Positions 35,469 through 44,891 are shown, counted from the first letter of the stretch. The stretch: 64,000 bases of DNA from Chloroflexota bacterium (GCA_030607875.1 JAUWJD010000010.1:26905-90904), one strand, 5' to 3'. Notes: generated by a model not told the origin, from the sequence alone. Program-made: numbers and translations.

Positions 35469-36269
35469 CTACTTGTCCTTAAACTTGGGCTGACGCTTCT
35501 GCAAGAACGCACTGACACCCTCAAAGCCGTCCTCGGTAGTGCACAGGTATACGAACTTGTCCGTTTCCAGATCGAGGGCCTCCTGCAAAGTGGACTCCAT
35601 GCCGTGGGTGATCGCTTCCAGAATCGCTGCCGCGGTCAGGGCGCTCTTGGAGGTGATCTTCCGGGCCAGGTCTCGTGCCGCCTTGATCACCTGGCCAGGC
35701 GGCACCACCTTATTCACCAGACCCAGACGAGCTGCTTCATGTGCCGGGATCATGTCTCCGGTGAGGATCAGCTCGATAGCCTTTCCTCTGCCAACCAGAC
35801 GGGGCAGGCGGGCTGTCCCTCCCCAGCCCGGGAGGAGACCGAGATTGACTTCCGGCTGTCCAAAGCGCGTCGTATCTGAAGCGATTCGCATGTGACAAGC
35901 CATTGCCAACTCCATACCGCCACCGAGGCAAATAGCGTTGATGGCAGCGATGACCGGCTTGGTGCTCTTCTCAATGCGGTTAAAGAGCTGCTGGCCTTTA
36001 ACAATCAGGTCCCTCTTCACTTCCTTGCCCGCCCTGCCGAGGTCGATCTGAGCCTTGATCTCGTTGATATCCGCCCCAGCCACGAAGGCGAACTGTCCAG
36101 CACCGGTGATGATGATCGCCTTTACCTCTGGGTTGGCCGAGACCTCGTCAAAAGCACTGGCCAAATCACTCACGGTCTGGTCGTTGAAGGCATTGACCGG
36201 AGGATGATCAATGGTTAGAGTAGCAATGCGGTCCTCTACCGAAACTTTCACGTACTGAAGATCTGCCAT
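35469..36269 (-). CDS. Enoyl-CoA hydratase
   Basis: A 266-residue crotonase-fold enzyme. Oxyanion segments AGADINEI and GGGMELAMACHMRIA and the two catalytic glutamates (E in INAICLGGGMELA... and QPEVNLGLLPGWGGTARLPR) are present. Adds water to 2-enoyl-CoA. ATG 36269 follows AAGGAG; the open frame upstream contains the 3' spacer of the preceding gene and is rejected. The spacer of 127 bases to the dehydrogenase gene has no gene, and the 95-base spacer downstream contains short dyads (CCATTG/CAATGG). Confidence 0.94.
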   Translation of the reverse strand: MADLQYVKVSVEDRIATLTIDHPPVNAFNDQTVSDLASAFDEVSANPEVKAIIITGAGQFAFVAGADINEIKAQIDLGRAGKEVKRDLIVKGQQLFNRIEKSTKPVIAAINAICLGGGMELAMACHMRIASDTTRFGQPEVNLGLLPGWGGTARLPRLVGRGKAIELILTGDMIPAHEAARLGLVNKVVPPGQVIKAARDLARKITSKSALTAAAILEAITHGMESTLQEALDLETDKFVYLCTTEDGFEGVSAFLQKRQPKFKDK

Positions 36270-36396
36270 CGTTTGGAACTCCTTTCTTGAGCTATCATGG
36301 GGTACTTGGAAGCGTTTCGTAGTGGCGACTTGGTCGCTCTTGACGAAATCAGTTCCATTACGATTAAAGTCGTAACTACGAACGGATAGTCCTACG

Positions 36397-37617
36397 TTAC
36401 GTCGTGTATTCGAAAAAGCCCTTGCCAACCTTCTTGCCGAGATGTTTGGCGCGCACCTTGGTCCTAAGCAAACGCGCCGGACGGAATCGTTCGCCGTACT
36501 GGGCCTGGAACTTTTCCAGGTTCTCCAGCACCAAATCCAGCCCCAGCACATCCGCCAACTGCAGGGGCCCCATGCGCTCATCGCCATACTTCATGCCGAT
36601 ACCGGCAATTGCGGCCATATCGATCTTGTCTGGCGGAGCAATGTTCTCCATCACGCAGAGCACTGCCTCGTTGATCACAGGCATCATCAGGCGCTGCCAG
36701 CTAAACTTGGTGCCCTTCTGCGCCTTGCCCTCATCCTGCAACTGCTTGATCATGGCCTGCACAGGCTCATCCGTCTGATCGCCGTACCCGTAAAAGCCCG
36801 CGCCAGCCTTTTCGCCCAGGCGGCCGCCATCGAACAACAGCTTGAACAATGCCGGGTTCTGCCCACCATACTCCCTGGCCATGTACACACCGGTGTGATA
36901 GATCACGTCAAGACCGAGCATATCCATCAGTGTGAAGGGGCCCATCGGCCAGCCAAAGCTGGTCATCGCCTCATCGATCTCGCGAGCAGTCGCAGCACCC
37001 TCTTGCAATGCCAAGGTTGCCTCGTTGAGGTAGGGCATCAGCAAACGGTTTACCAGGAAGCCCGGGCATTCCTGCACCACCACGGGGATCTTGCGCAGAG
37101 ATTCGGTGAACATCACCACGTCGTCAATGGTCTCCTGCGCAGTGTCCAGCCCAGGAATCACCTCCACCAGCTTCATCACGTGCGCAGGGCTGAAAAAGTG
37201 CATGCCTATCACCTTGTGTGGACGCTTGGTGGAGGCAGCCATCTCCGAAACCGACAGGGCTGACGTGTTGGAGGCAAAGATGGTATGCTCCGGACACACC
37301 TTCTCCAACTGGCCAAAGACCTTCGTCTTGATATTCATCACTTCCGGCACGGCCTCGATGACAATGTCCACGTCGGCGAACTCGTCATACGAAAGCGTGG
37401 GCGTGCAGAGGTCCACCTTTTCCTGCATCTCCCCCGAGGTCATTTTGCCGCGATCCACGCGCCGTTGGTAGATGCTACGCAGTTGGTCCATACCTTTGTC
37501 CAGCATCTCCTGGTCGATATCCTTCAGCACCACTGGCAGGCCCGAATAAGTGATGACCTGCGCAATGCCACCACCCATAAAGCCTGCCCCTACCACTGCT
37601 GCCTTGAAAATATACAT
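36397..37617 (-). CDS. 3-hydroxyacyl-CoA dehydrogenase
   Basis: A 406-residue NAD-dependent dehydrogenase. The Rossmann motif GAGFMGGGIAQ lies at 9-19; the catalytic His is in GMHFFSPAHVMKLVEV and NRLLMPYLNEA marks the C-terminal helical domain. That domain occurs twice (second copy FSWQRLMMPVINEAVLCV), as in the longer FadB-like type without hydratase. Oxidises 3-hydroxyacyl-CoA. ATG 37617 follows AAAGGAGAAG. Second gene of the thiolase operon, 52 bases after thiolase. Confidence 0.94.
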   Translation of the reverse strand: MYIFKAAVVGAGFMGGGIAQVITYSGLPVVLKDIDQEMLDKGMDQLRSIYQRRVDRGKMTSGEMQEKVDLCTPTLSYDEFADVDIVIEAVPEVMNIKTKVFGQLEKVCPEHTIFASNTSALSVSEMAASTKRPHKVIGMHFFSPAHVMKLVEVIPGLDTAQETIDDVVMFTESLRKIPVVVQECPGFLVNRLLMPYLNEATLALQEGAATAREIDEAMTSFGWPMGPFTLMDMLGLDVIYHTGVYMAREYGGQNPALFKLLFDGGRLGEKAGAGFYGYGDQTDEPVQAMIKQLQDEGKAQKGTKFSWQRLMMPVINEAVLCVMENIAPPDKIDMAAIAGIGMKYGDERMGPLQLADVLGLDLVLENLEKFQAQYGERFRPARLLRTKVRAKHLGKKVGKGFFEYTT

Positions 37618-37669
37618 TAGCTCTTCTCCTTTCAAGATATTCCTCGAGGGGTGATTCGGACTCCTTTGT

Positions 37670-38869
37670 CTACTTCCTCTCGAGCACAATCGCACCGCCC
37701 TGGCCACCGCCCACGCACTCGGTCGCCAGGCCAAGCGCAAGGTCACGTTTCTGCATCTCGTACAACAGCGTCAGCACGATGCGGCAGCCAGTGCAGCCTA
37801 CAGGATGGCCGAGAGCGATGGCGCCACCGTTGACATTCACTTTCTCCCAGTCCCACCCGTCCTTATCCAGTTCCTTCCCTACGGCCAGCACTTGGGCGGC
37901 AAAGGCCTCGTTGAGCTCAATGAGCTGCATATCGGTCAACTTGAGGCCAGCCTTCTTCAGCGCTTTGGGCACCGCGTAGGCCGGACCGATGCCCATGATG
38001 GATGGGTCCACACCGGCGTAGCCATAGCCACGGATGTAAGCCATGGGCTCAAGTCCCAACTCTTTGGCCTTGTCGGCCGTCATGACCAGGCAAGCAGCCG
38101 CGCCATCTGACAGGGGACAAGCGTTGGCTGGCGTCACCGAGCCACCCTCTTTGAAAACTGTGGGATAGAGGGCAGCCTTCTGCACGCTCAGCCCAGCATT
38201 GATGCACTCGTCCTGGATGATGAATTCCGAGGCTACTTCCTGCCCGGCAACCCTCTTCTTCACCTCCACCGGCACAATCTCGTCCTTGAACTTGCCCATG
38301 CGCGTGGCCATGAACGCCTTCTTGTGCGACTGGACAGCGTACTCGTCCTGTTCTAGGCGGGAGATGTTGTACATCTCGGCCAGGTTCTCGGCTGTGCCGC
38401 CCATGATCAGATGACAGATTGGGTCGGTCAGACCCTCCCACAGGGCGTCTATGAATTTGGTGGAGCGCAGCTTGAGCCCCCAACGGGCGCCTCGCACCAG
38501 ATAGGGGGCTGTGGACATGCTTTCCACGCCACCACACAGGAATATCTCCCCGTCTTCTGCCTGAATGGCCTGATAAGCACTGGTGATAGCTTGCTGGCCC
38601 GCAGCACAGTTGCGCTGCACAGTGTACCCCGGCACCTCTTTGGGGATGCCAGCCATAAGCGCAGCCACGCGCCCGATGTTGGGAGCATCGCTGCTCTGGC
38701 CAATGCAACCCAAGATCACATCGTCAATCCGGGCAGGGTCAAGCTTGGTACGGTTGAGTACCTCTTTTATCACTCGAGCAGCCAGGTCCTGCGCCGTGAT
38801 GGTCTTGAACGCACCCCCGTGTCGCCCGATCGCTGTCCGTGCCCCTCCTACAATAACGACTTCCTTCAT
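37670..38869 (-). CDS. Acetyl-CoA acetyltransferase (thiolase)
   Basis: A 399-residue thiolase. The nucleophile cysteine is in VQRNCAAGQQAI; NEAFAAQVLA, GGAIALGHPVGCTG and the C-terminal ECVGGGQGGAIVLE carry the rest of the site. Catalyses reversible cleavage of 3-ketoacyl-CoA to acetyl-CoA. First gene of the beta-oxidation operon; ATG follows AAGGAGGGC. The leader upstream is long, with a terminator-like hairpin (38912-38975) and a good promoter (39116-39144). Confidence 0.95.
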   Translation of the reverse strand: MKEVVIVGGARTAIGRHGGAFKTITAQDLAARVIKEVLNRTKLDPARIDDVILGCIGQSSDAPNIGRVAALMAGIPKEVPGYTVQRNCAAGQQAITSAYQAIQAEDGEIFLCGGVESMSTAPYLVRGARWGLKLRSTKFIDALWEGLTDPICHLIMGGTAENLAEMYNISRLEQDEYAVQSHKKAFMATRMGKFKDEIVPVEVKKRVAGQEVASEFIIQDECINAGLSVQKAALYPTVFKEGGSVTPANACPLSDGAAACLVMTADKAKELGLEPMAYIRGYGYAGVDPSIMGIGPAYAVPKALKKAGLKLTDMQLIELNEAFAAQVLAVGKELDKDGWDWEKVNVNGGAIALGHPVGCTGCRIVLTLLYEMQKRDLALGLATECVGGGQGGAIVLERK

Positions 38870-38911
38870 TCAGCCCTCCTTGGCGTAGTGTTGCTGATCT
38901 CCAGCGCCGAT

Positions 38912-38975
38912 CGAAAAACACAAACGGCAAGGTTCTCCGCAACAGGAACTATGCCCATGGCTGAGCCTTGCCGTT
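38912..38975 (-). promoter_or_regulatory. Terminator-like hairpin in the thiolase operon leader
   Basis: On the minus strand AACGGCAAGG pairs perfectly with CCTTGCCGTT across 33 bases, followed by TGTGTTTTTCG. It lies between the promoter and the thiolase ATG, with no gene before it on this strand. It could be an attenuator or the expression platform of an unidentified leader. Inferred from structure only. Confidence 0.5.
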
Positions 38976-39115
38976 CACAAGCATCTTCATGAATACCAAC
39001 CGCAACCGAGGAAGGTCAAAGCCCACTCAGTGCACTCTCCTCTTCCATAGCATCATTGCTCGTCCTCTCGCTCGTCATTGTTCCGCACGGCTTGGTGCGA
39101 TAGGAAGACGCGGCT

Positions 39116-39144
39116 ATTGTACACCAAGCCAGCAAAAAAAGCAA
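39116..39144 (-). promoter_or_regulatory. Promoter of the beta-oxidation operon
   Basis: TTGCTT (39139-39144) and TACAAT (39116-39121), minus strand, exactly 17 bases apart. It predicts a transcript start about 240 bases before the thiolase ATG, unusually far. Confidence 0.65.
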
Positions 39145-39275
39145 CTTGGTGATTTTATTCACAATCTCTGTGCTCAGGCGCACCTCCTTTGGAGAATCAC
39201 CTGCTCTATGGTAAAATGCTTACGTCATTCAAGTTAATGCAAACCACTCGGCGCAGCATGTCAGGAGTGACTTAC

Positions 39276-41036
39276 ATGCCCATCAAGGTGCTTCCGCCCC
39301 AGGTGGCAAGCAAAATCGCTGCGGGGGAAGTAGTAGAGCGACCGGCATCGGTGGCCAAAGAGCTGATCGAAAATGCCATCGATGCCGGAGCAACAGACAT
39401 TCGCATCGAGATCAAACAGGGTGGGCAGCGTCTGATCAGAGTCAGCGATGACGGCTGCGGCATTGCACACGAAGAAGCGCCGCTGGCCTTTGAGCATCAC
39501 GCCACGAGCAAGATCTCCAGCGAAGAAGATCTCGCACGCATCACAACGTTGGGTTTCCGAGGCGAAGCGCTGACCAGCATAGCAGCCGTGTCCCAGGTCA
39601 CCATGCTCACGCGCGTAGAAAGTGAAGCAGCGGGCACCCTGCTGAGGCTGGAAGGCGGGGAGGTCGTACGATATGAACCACACGGCACCCGGCCCGGAAC
39701 AGTCATCACCGTGGAGAACCTGTTCTACAACACGCCAGCCCGGCTCAAGTTCTTGCGCACCGAAGCCACCGAAAGCAGCCACATCGTTAAACTCGTCAGC
39801 GCATACGCCATGGCCTACCCAGAACTGCGCTTCACCTTGATTGGCAACGGCAGGCTGACCCTGCAGACGTCCGGCAATGGCAAGCTCTATGACGTGCTGG
39901 TCAAGGTCTTTGGCCTGGAGGCCGCACAGCAAATGCTTGAGATCGAGCCAGACGAGCACGCCAGCCTTGCAGAGGGCAGCGTTCCACCGCCTGGCCCCAA
40001 GACCAAGGTATGGGGGCACATCGCGAGCCCCAGCCTCCATCGCAGCACACGCACCAACCAGATCTTTTTCGTCAACCGGCGCTGGATCAAGGACCGTTCG
40101 CTCAGCTACGCCCTTGCAGAGGCCTACCGCACCCTGATCCCCACTGGGCGCCACCCTGTGGCAGTGCTGAATATCGCCATGAATCCAGCAGACGTAGACG
40201 TCAACGTGCATCCCACGAAGCGCGAAGTGCGCTTCCGGGACCCGCGCGGCGTATTCGCCACCGTTCAACGAGCGGTGCGACATACAATCATCGGGCAGGC
40301 GCCCGTAACCACGATGAGCAGCCGACCGGCAGCCGTCGTGCCTGGTGCCTGGCGAAGACAGCAACGTTTGCCCGTGGGACAACGCCGCGCGGAAATGGCT
40401 ATGGAGATACAACGCACCGCAGATACGGAGATCGGTGCCATTTCCAGCGCTCCGATGCTGGAGCAGTTGCCGATGCTGCGTGTGCTCGGCCAAGTCCGGC
40501 AGATGTACATTATCGCTGAGGGCCCGGACGGCCTCTATCTGATTGACCAACATGCCGCACACGAGCGGATCCTCTTCGAGCACTTGAAGACCGAGCAAGC
40601 CACGATGACCGTGTCTTCTCAGGCTCTGTTAGAGCCCCTTACGATTGAACTTCTTCCCCAACAGCGTGGCCTGCTGGAGCCATGGATAGAACACCTGACT
40701 GCGTTTGGCTTCGACATCACGCCGTTCGGCGGGGACACATACCTGATTCGCACTATCCCTGCTGCGCTGAGCACCGCACAGGTGCCCGAAGTCATCGCCG
40801 AATTGCTCGAAGCAGCCAGCGAAGGTCTGCCCGTCGCTACGTCGGCAGAGCGAACACTCGACATCATTGCCTGCCACAGCGCCATACGCGCTGGCCAGAC
40901 CCTTACCCTGGACGAGGCACGTGAGCTGATCCGACAACTAGAGGAAACTACCTCACCTTACACCTGCCCGCACGGACGACCCCCCATGATCCACCTCAGT
41001 GCAGCCCAATTGGAAAAAAGCTTCGGCCGCAGATGA
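39276..41036 (+). CDS. mutL: DNA mismatch repair protein MutL
   Basis: A 586-residue MutL. GHKL ATPase motifs: ELIENAIDAGA, DDGCGI, TLGFRGEALTSI, and NVHPTKREVRF ends the N-terminal domain. The C-terminal domain carries DQHAAHERILFE, which fits the endonuclease motif DQHA(X)2E(X)4E, and CPHGRPP near the end, so it is the nicking type, consistent with a genome without MutH. ATG 39276 is chosen by AGGAG at 8 bases and by homology of the N-terminus; earlier in-frame ATGs are not supported. No mutS is nearby. Confidence 0.96.
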   Translation: MPIKVLPPQVASKIAAGEVVERPASVAKELIENAIDAGATDIRIEIKQGGQRLIRVSDDGCGIAHEEAPLAFEHHATSKISSEEDLARITTLGFRGEALTSIAAVSQVTMLTRVESEAAGTLLRLEGGEVVRYEPHGTRPGTVITVENLFYNTPARLKFLRTEATESSHIVKLVSAYAMAYPELRFTLIGNGRLTLQTSGNGKLYDVLVKVFGLEAAQQMLEIEPDEHASLAEGSVPPPGPKTKVWGHIASPSLHRSTRTNQIFFVNRRWIKDRSLSYALAEAYRTLIPTGRHPVAVLNIAMNPADVDVNVHPTKREVRFRDPRGVFATVQRAVRHTIIGQAPVTTMSSRPAAVVPGAWRRQQRLPVGQRRAEMAMEIQRTADTEIGAISSAPMLEQLPMLRVLGQVRQMYIIAEGPDGLYLIDQHAAHERILFEHLKTEQATMTVSSQALLEPLTIELLPQQRGLLEPWIEHLTAFGFDITPFGGDTYLIRTIPAALSTAQVPEVIAELLEAASEGLPVATSAERTLDIIACHSAIRAGQTLTLDEARELIRQLEETTSPYTCPHGRPPMIHLSAAQLEKSFGRR

Positions 41037-41105
41037 GGAAACCGGTGCTCTGATACCGCAACTCCGGGCGGTTTGCAGCGTATTGGAAAACAGGAGGAGG
41101 TACAG

Positions 41106-41579
41106 ATGACCGACATCTTCTATCGCGACAAAACCCGAGGTTTGATCGGTGGTGTGTGTGCCGGCATCGCGGATTACTTCAGTGTCAACCCCATCTGGCT
41201 GCGTCTCATATTCGTCTTGTGGGCCCTGGCAAATGGAGCAGCCCTGATAACCTACATTATCCTTTGGATCCTGCTGCCAGAGAAGGGCACAGTGGAGCTT
41301 CCCAGGGGCAAAGTCGTCCGGCACAACATCCGTGAAATCCGGTCTGAAGCGCAACAGTGGGGCCAAGACCTTCAGGACATTTTCGGGCGCAATGCCGAAA
41401 TCGAGGCCGCGCAGAGCAAGCGAGTCGTCCTGTTCGGAGGCCTTTTGATCCTGGTGGGTCTGGTATTCCTGGCGGACAGCCTGCACTTGCTTGGCCCGTT
41501 CCGTCTAGTTCATCTATGGCCATTTGTTCTGATTCTGGTAGGAATCATCGCACTGAACCGCGCGTTGCGCAGTAGCTGA
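41106..41579 (+). CDS. PspC-domain membrane protein
   Basis: A 157-residue protein. Residues 1-60 match the PspC domain (FYRDKTRGLIGGVCAGIADY, then a hydrophobic helix ending PEKG). Two C-terminal helices (about 115-135 and 139-154) resemble the LiaI/DUF5668 membrane part. PspC proteins sense or respond to envelope stress. ATG 41106 follows AGGAGG. 17 bases separate it from the LiaF-like gene, so they form an operon. Confidence 0.88.
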   Translation: MTDIFYRDKTRGLIGGVCAGIADYFSVNPIWLRLIFVLWALANGAALITYIILWILLPEKGTVELPRGKVVRHNIREIRSEAQQWGQDLQDIFGRNAEIEAAQSKRVVLFGGLLILVGLVFLADSLHLLGPFRLVHLWPFVLILVGIIALNRALRSS

Positions 41580-41596
41580 CGCGCAAGGAGGAAATG

Positions 41597-42520
41597 ATGA
41601 ACGACAGGAAATATCGTCCCAATATCGTTGGGCCGCTCATTCTGATCTCTGCTGGTGTCCTGCTGTTGCTCAACCAGGCGGGGAGGCTGCCGTGGAGCAT
41701 GTGGAGCACTTTGTGGCGCTTCTGGCCGGTGATCCTGATCTTGATCGGTCTGGAGGTCTTGATCGGAGTGAGCCGCTCCACTGCCCTGTACATCGCCGGG
41801 CTGATCATTGCGGTCGTGGTGCTGGCCAGCGTTGTGGTCTTTGCCATCTATGTTGGTGAGCAGCCTGTCAGTTCGCGGCCAGCAGCCGACACCGAGACTG
41901 TGGTTGAGTCAATGCACGACGCCGACCGCGGACAGATCAAGCTGAGCTTTGGACTAGGAACTCTGGAAGTCGGGGCACTGACTGACTCACCGAACTTTGT
42001 CGAAGGTAGGATTGAGTACTCACGCCACTCGCGCCAAGTGGAGAAGCTCTTTCGTGTTAGGGATGGCCAAGCCAAGTTCTCCCTGGAAGCTCGAAGCCAA
42101 TCCATCCCCTTCTGGACATCCGGGGATATTGGCGAACACTGGAAGCTCGAATTCACGACGCGCATTCCTCTTGAGTTGGAGGTTGCAGCCGGCGCAGGCA
42201 AGGTGCAGATGGATCTGAGCAAGCTGAAAGTCACACAGCTTGATGTCAAGGGGGGTGCGGGGCAAACCAGTATCACCTTCCCTGCCGCAGCAGGCTCGAC
42301 CACAGCTTCTGTTTCGTCCGGTGTTGGTCAAATCAGCGTCCAGATCCCCGACAACGTCGGTGCAAAGATACACGTTTCCAAGGCTTTGGCGGCGGTGCAC
42401 GTGGAAGGCTCACGCTTCGTACGTTCTGGTGACGAATACGTCAGCACGAACTACCAGACGGCCGAAAACAAGCTCGAATTGGAAATCCAAGCGGCTGTGG
42501 GAACCATCATCATCCGCTAG
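41597..42520 (+). CDS. LiaF/DUF5668-type membrane protein with C-terminal beta domain
   Basis: A 307-residue protein. Four hydrophobic helices in residues 9-86 (LILISAGVLLLLNQAG, WPVILILIGLEVLIG and IAGLIIAVVVLASVVV), then an extracytosolic part made of strands with a repeating pattern (GAGKVQMDLS, KGGAGQTSITF, SSGVGQISVQIP), as in LiaF and adhesin-like DUF4097 domains. Likely a partner of the PspC protein in envelope-stress sensing. ATG 41597 preferred over 41594 because AAGGAGG needs a few more bases of spacing. Confidence 0.82.
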   Translation: MNDRKYRPNIVGPLILISAGVLLLLNQAGRLPWSMWSTLWRFWPVILILIGLEVLIGVSRSTALYIAGLIIAVVVLASVVVFAIYVGEQPVSSRPAADTETVVESMHDADRGQIKLSFGLGTLEVGALTDSPNFVEGRIEYSRHSRQVEKLFRVRDGQAKFSLEARSQSIPFWTSGDIGEHWKLEFTTRIPLELEVAAGAGKVQMDLSKLKVTQLDVKGGAGQTSITFPAAAGSTTASVSSGVGQISVQIPDNVGAKIHVSKALAAVHVEGSRFVRSGDEYVSTNYQTAENKLELEIQAAVGTIIIR

Positions 42521-42538
42521 AACCAGGAGGTGGGGACA

Positions 42539-42838
42539 ATGACAACCTTTGTGCTTCTATCGAAGGTGTCTGCAGAAAGGGTGAAACAGGTCAAAAACCT
42601 GGCGGAAATGGATAAGGTCTTTGAGCAGAAAGTGAAGGAGCAGTGTCCAGAGGTCCAACGAGTCGCCAGCTACGCCCTCCTGGGCGCCTACGACTTTTTG
42701 CACATCTTCGAAGCCCCGGACGCCCTCGCCGCGGCCAAAGTGGCCTTGCTGGCTAATGAGTTCGGCCCAGGCAGCACACAAACCCTCACTGCTATCCCTT
42801 TCGCTGATTTCACCAAGCTTGTCGAGGAGATTTTCTAG
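42539..42838 (+). CDS. GYD-domain protein
   Basis: A 99-residue single-domain protein with the motif LLGAYDFLHIFEAPD (48-62), typical of GYD-domain (ferredoxin-like fold) proteins, often next to two-component or stress genes; no biochemical role is established. ATG 42539 follows AGGAGG. 18 bases after the LiaF-like gene; a clear terminator follows. Confidence 0.85.
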   Translation: MTTFVLLSKVSAERVKQVKNLAEMDKVFEQKVKEQCPEVQRVASYALLGAYDFLHIFEAPDALAAAKVALLANEFGPGSTQTLTAIPFADFTKLVEEIF

Positions 42839-42855
42839 GAGGGTTGGCACAGCAA

Positions 42856-42890
42856 CAGAAAGGGGCTGGGAGATTCCCAGCCCCTTTCTG
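42856..42890 (+). terminator. Terminator after the PspC/LiaF/GYD group
   Basis: A 16-bp perfect stem (CAGAAAGGGGCTGGGA/TCCCAGCCCCTTTCTG) with a 3-base loop, 17 bases past the GYD stop. A TTC follows but no long T run. The converging aminotransferase gene ends 90 bases further, so it may work both ways. Confidence 0.82.
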
Positions 42891-42979
42891 TTCATCCACC
42901 AGACGATCTACTGCTTCGCGCACGGATTGCTAGACGGATCTCACTGAATTCTCGCGCGCAAAGGACCGTTTGAGTCTAG

Positions 42980-44323
42980 CTATTCACGCAGTACTCTGTA
43001 GGCCGCGTTTTCGGCTTCTATGAGTGCCTGCTCAAAGATGCCGAGCCCTTCATCCACCACATCTGCGGTGATGTTCAGCGCCGGCATGAAACGTACTGTG
43101 CTCATCCCACAGCCCAGGATGAGTAATCCTTTCTCAAAACACTTTTGCACCACGGCAGCGCGCAGGTCAACAGCGGGCTCTTTGCTATTCCTGTTCTTAA
43201 CCAGTTCAACAGCGACCATCAGGCCCAATCCCCGCACATCTCCGATCGAGGGATGATTCGCCTCCATGCGCCGCAGCCGTTCCATGAACCGCTCTCCCAT
43301 CTGCGCTGCATTTTCCACATAGCCACCTTCGAGGAGTCGGAGGGTTGCCAGCGCGGCGGCACAGGAAACAGGATTGCCACCAAAGGTGCTGGCATGTGCG
43401 CCTGGAGGCCAGGTCATCCAACGTTTCTTGGCCACTATGGCCCCCAATGGCATGCCGGAGGCAATTCCCTTGGCCAGGCAAAGGATGTCGGGCACGACAC
43501 CCCAGTGCTCAATGGCGAACATCTTGCCGGTGCGGCCCATCCCAGCCTGGATTTCGTCGTCAACGCGCAAGATGCCGTACTTGTCGGCAAGCTCGCGCAG
43601 TCGCTGGTGATACGGCGGCGGGGGAACAACGTATCCTCCTTCGCCCTGGATCGGCTCAACGAAAATGGCTGCCACCTCAGCAGCAGGGACGAACCGCTTG
43701 AAAAGCGTATCCTCGATGTACTTGACGCAGTAGACATCGCAGGAGGGATATTCCAAGTTGTAAGCACAACGATAGCAGTAACCGTAGGACACGTGGGTGA
43801 CCCCCGGGACGAGAGGCGCAAAGCCCTTACGATGCACATACTTCGATGCCGTCAACGATAAGGCACCCATGCTGCGACCGTGAAAGGCACCAATGAAAGC
43901 AATCATTCGAGTCCGACCTGTGGCATAGCGCGCCAATTTGAACGCCGCCTCAACCGCCTCGGTGCCCGAATTGGTGAAGAACGCTTGCTTGGGCTCGCTG
44001 CCGGGCATCAGAGAGTCGAGCTTCTCGGCCAGTTCGACCTGCACAGTGTAGTAAAAGTCCGTGCCGGACATGTGGATGAACTTGGCTGCCTGATCCTGTA
44101 TGGCCTGGACCACCTCAGGATGGCTGTGCCCTGTTGACGTGACGGCAATACCGGCTGTGAAGTCAATGAACTGCTGACCATTGACGTCCCACACCAGAGA
44201 ACCCCTGCCATGATCCATCACAAAGGGATAGATGCGCGTCAGCGATGGCGAAATCGCTTCCGCATCCCTCCTCACGTACTCTTCAGCCAGAGACCCAACG
44301 GTCGGCTGCTTCTGTGCTGCCAT
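42980..44323 (-). CDS. Class III aminotransferase (4-aminobutyrate/acetylornithine type)
   Basis: A 447-residue PLP enzyme. FFTNSGTEAVEAAFKLAR binds the phosphate, DDEIQAGMGRTGKMFA carries the Asp, and the PLP lysine is in CLAKGIASGMPLGAIV. GAFHGRSMGALSLT is the third signature. It transfers an omega-amino group to a 2-oxoacid; GABA or a similar amine is likely, but class III members cannot be separated by sight. ATG 44323 follows AAGGAGG. A cysteine-rich insert (CYRCAYNLEYPSCDVYC) is characteristic of an anaerobic/archaeal-like subgroup. Confidence 0.9.
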   Translation of the reverse strand: MAAQKQPTVGSLAEEYVRRDAEAISPSLTRIYPFVMDHGRGSLVWDVNGQQFIDFTAGIAVTSTGHSHPEVVQAIQDQAAKFIHMSGTDFYYTVQVELAEKLDSLMPGSEPKQAFFTNSGTEAVEAAFKLARYATGRTRMIAFIGAFHGRSMGALSLTASKYVHRKGFAPLVPGVTHVSYGYCYRCAYNLEYPSCDVYCVKYIEDTLFKRFVPAAEVAAIFVEPIQGEGGYVVPPPPYHQRLRELADKYGILRVDDEIQAGMGRTGKMFAIEHWGVVPDILCLAKGIASGMPLGAIVAKKRWMTWPPGAHASTFGGNPVSCAAALATLRLLEGGYVENAAQMGERFMERLRRMEANHPSIGDVRGLGLMVAVELVKNRNSKEPAVDLRAAVVQKCFEKGLLILGCGMSTVRFMPALNITADVVDEGLGIFEQALIEAENAAYRVLRE

Positions 44324-44538
44324 TGACGGTATCCTCCTTGATATTGATACTGCAGTTGCCATCCTCAAGCCCAACGACAGCATCTTTCCGTCGCCGAGGG
44401 GTGACACAGCCAATAACAAAGCTAGCCTTGGACGATGACCTGCAGACTCAGGGCCATTATAGCGTCACCAGCCAGCCCTGCCAAACACTGTTCCCCCCAG
44501 TAAAGCATCGGTCCAAGTGGGCTGCCTCACGCCTGCAT

Positions 44539-44567
44539 TTGACAAGCCTAATGTTCTGTGGGACAAT
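44539..44567 (+). promoter_or_regulatory. Promoter of the csoR gene
   Basis: TTGACA (44539-44544), 17 bases, GACAAT (44562-44567). The ATG lies 58 bases further. This region is the divergent spacer with the aminotransferase gene. Confidence 0.75.
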
Positions 44568-44624
44568 AGCCCGGTACGGGCTACATCCAGACAACGCCAG
44601 CATCACTCCACTAGGGAGTTTGGC

Positions 44625-44891
44625 ATGATGGTAAGCACAGACGAAGTGAAAAACATCCTGTTGCGCCTACGGCGCATCGAGGGGCAGGTGCGCGGGCTGC
44701 AGCGCATGATTGAACAGCGCCGCAGTTGCGAGGATGTCATGACGCAAATCATGGCCGTCCGCGCAGCGATCGACAAGGTGGGACTGCTCGCACTGCAGAG
44801 ACATGTTGACGAGTGCATGTCCGGCTGCACAGAGGAAGCACAGAAACGACTGAGACGCGTACTGGAACTGACCCTCAGGCTGTCGTCCTGA
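44625..44891 (+). CDS. CsoR/RcnR/FrmR-family metal-sensing repressor
   Basis: An 88-residue all-helical repressor. C35, H60 and C64 fall at the spacing of the CsoR Cu(I) ligands (Cys-His-Cys), with a fourth cysteine at 68. RLRRIEGQVRGLQRMIE is the DNA-contact helix signature of the family. It would release DNA on binding Cu(I); formaldehyde sensors (FrmR) lack the full set. ATG 44625 or 44628. No copper exporter is near; the next gene, histidine ammonia-lyase, starts 69 bases on. Confidence 0.88.
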   Translation: MMVSTDEVKNILLRLRRIEGQVRGLQRMIEQRRSCEDVMTQIMAVRAAIDKVGLLALQRHVDECMSGCTEEAQKRLRRVLELTLRLSS

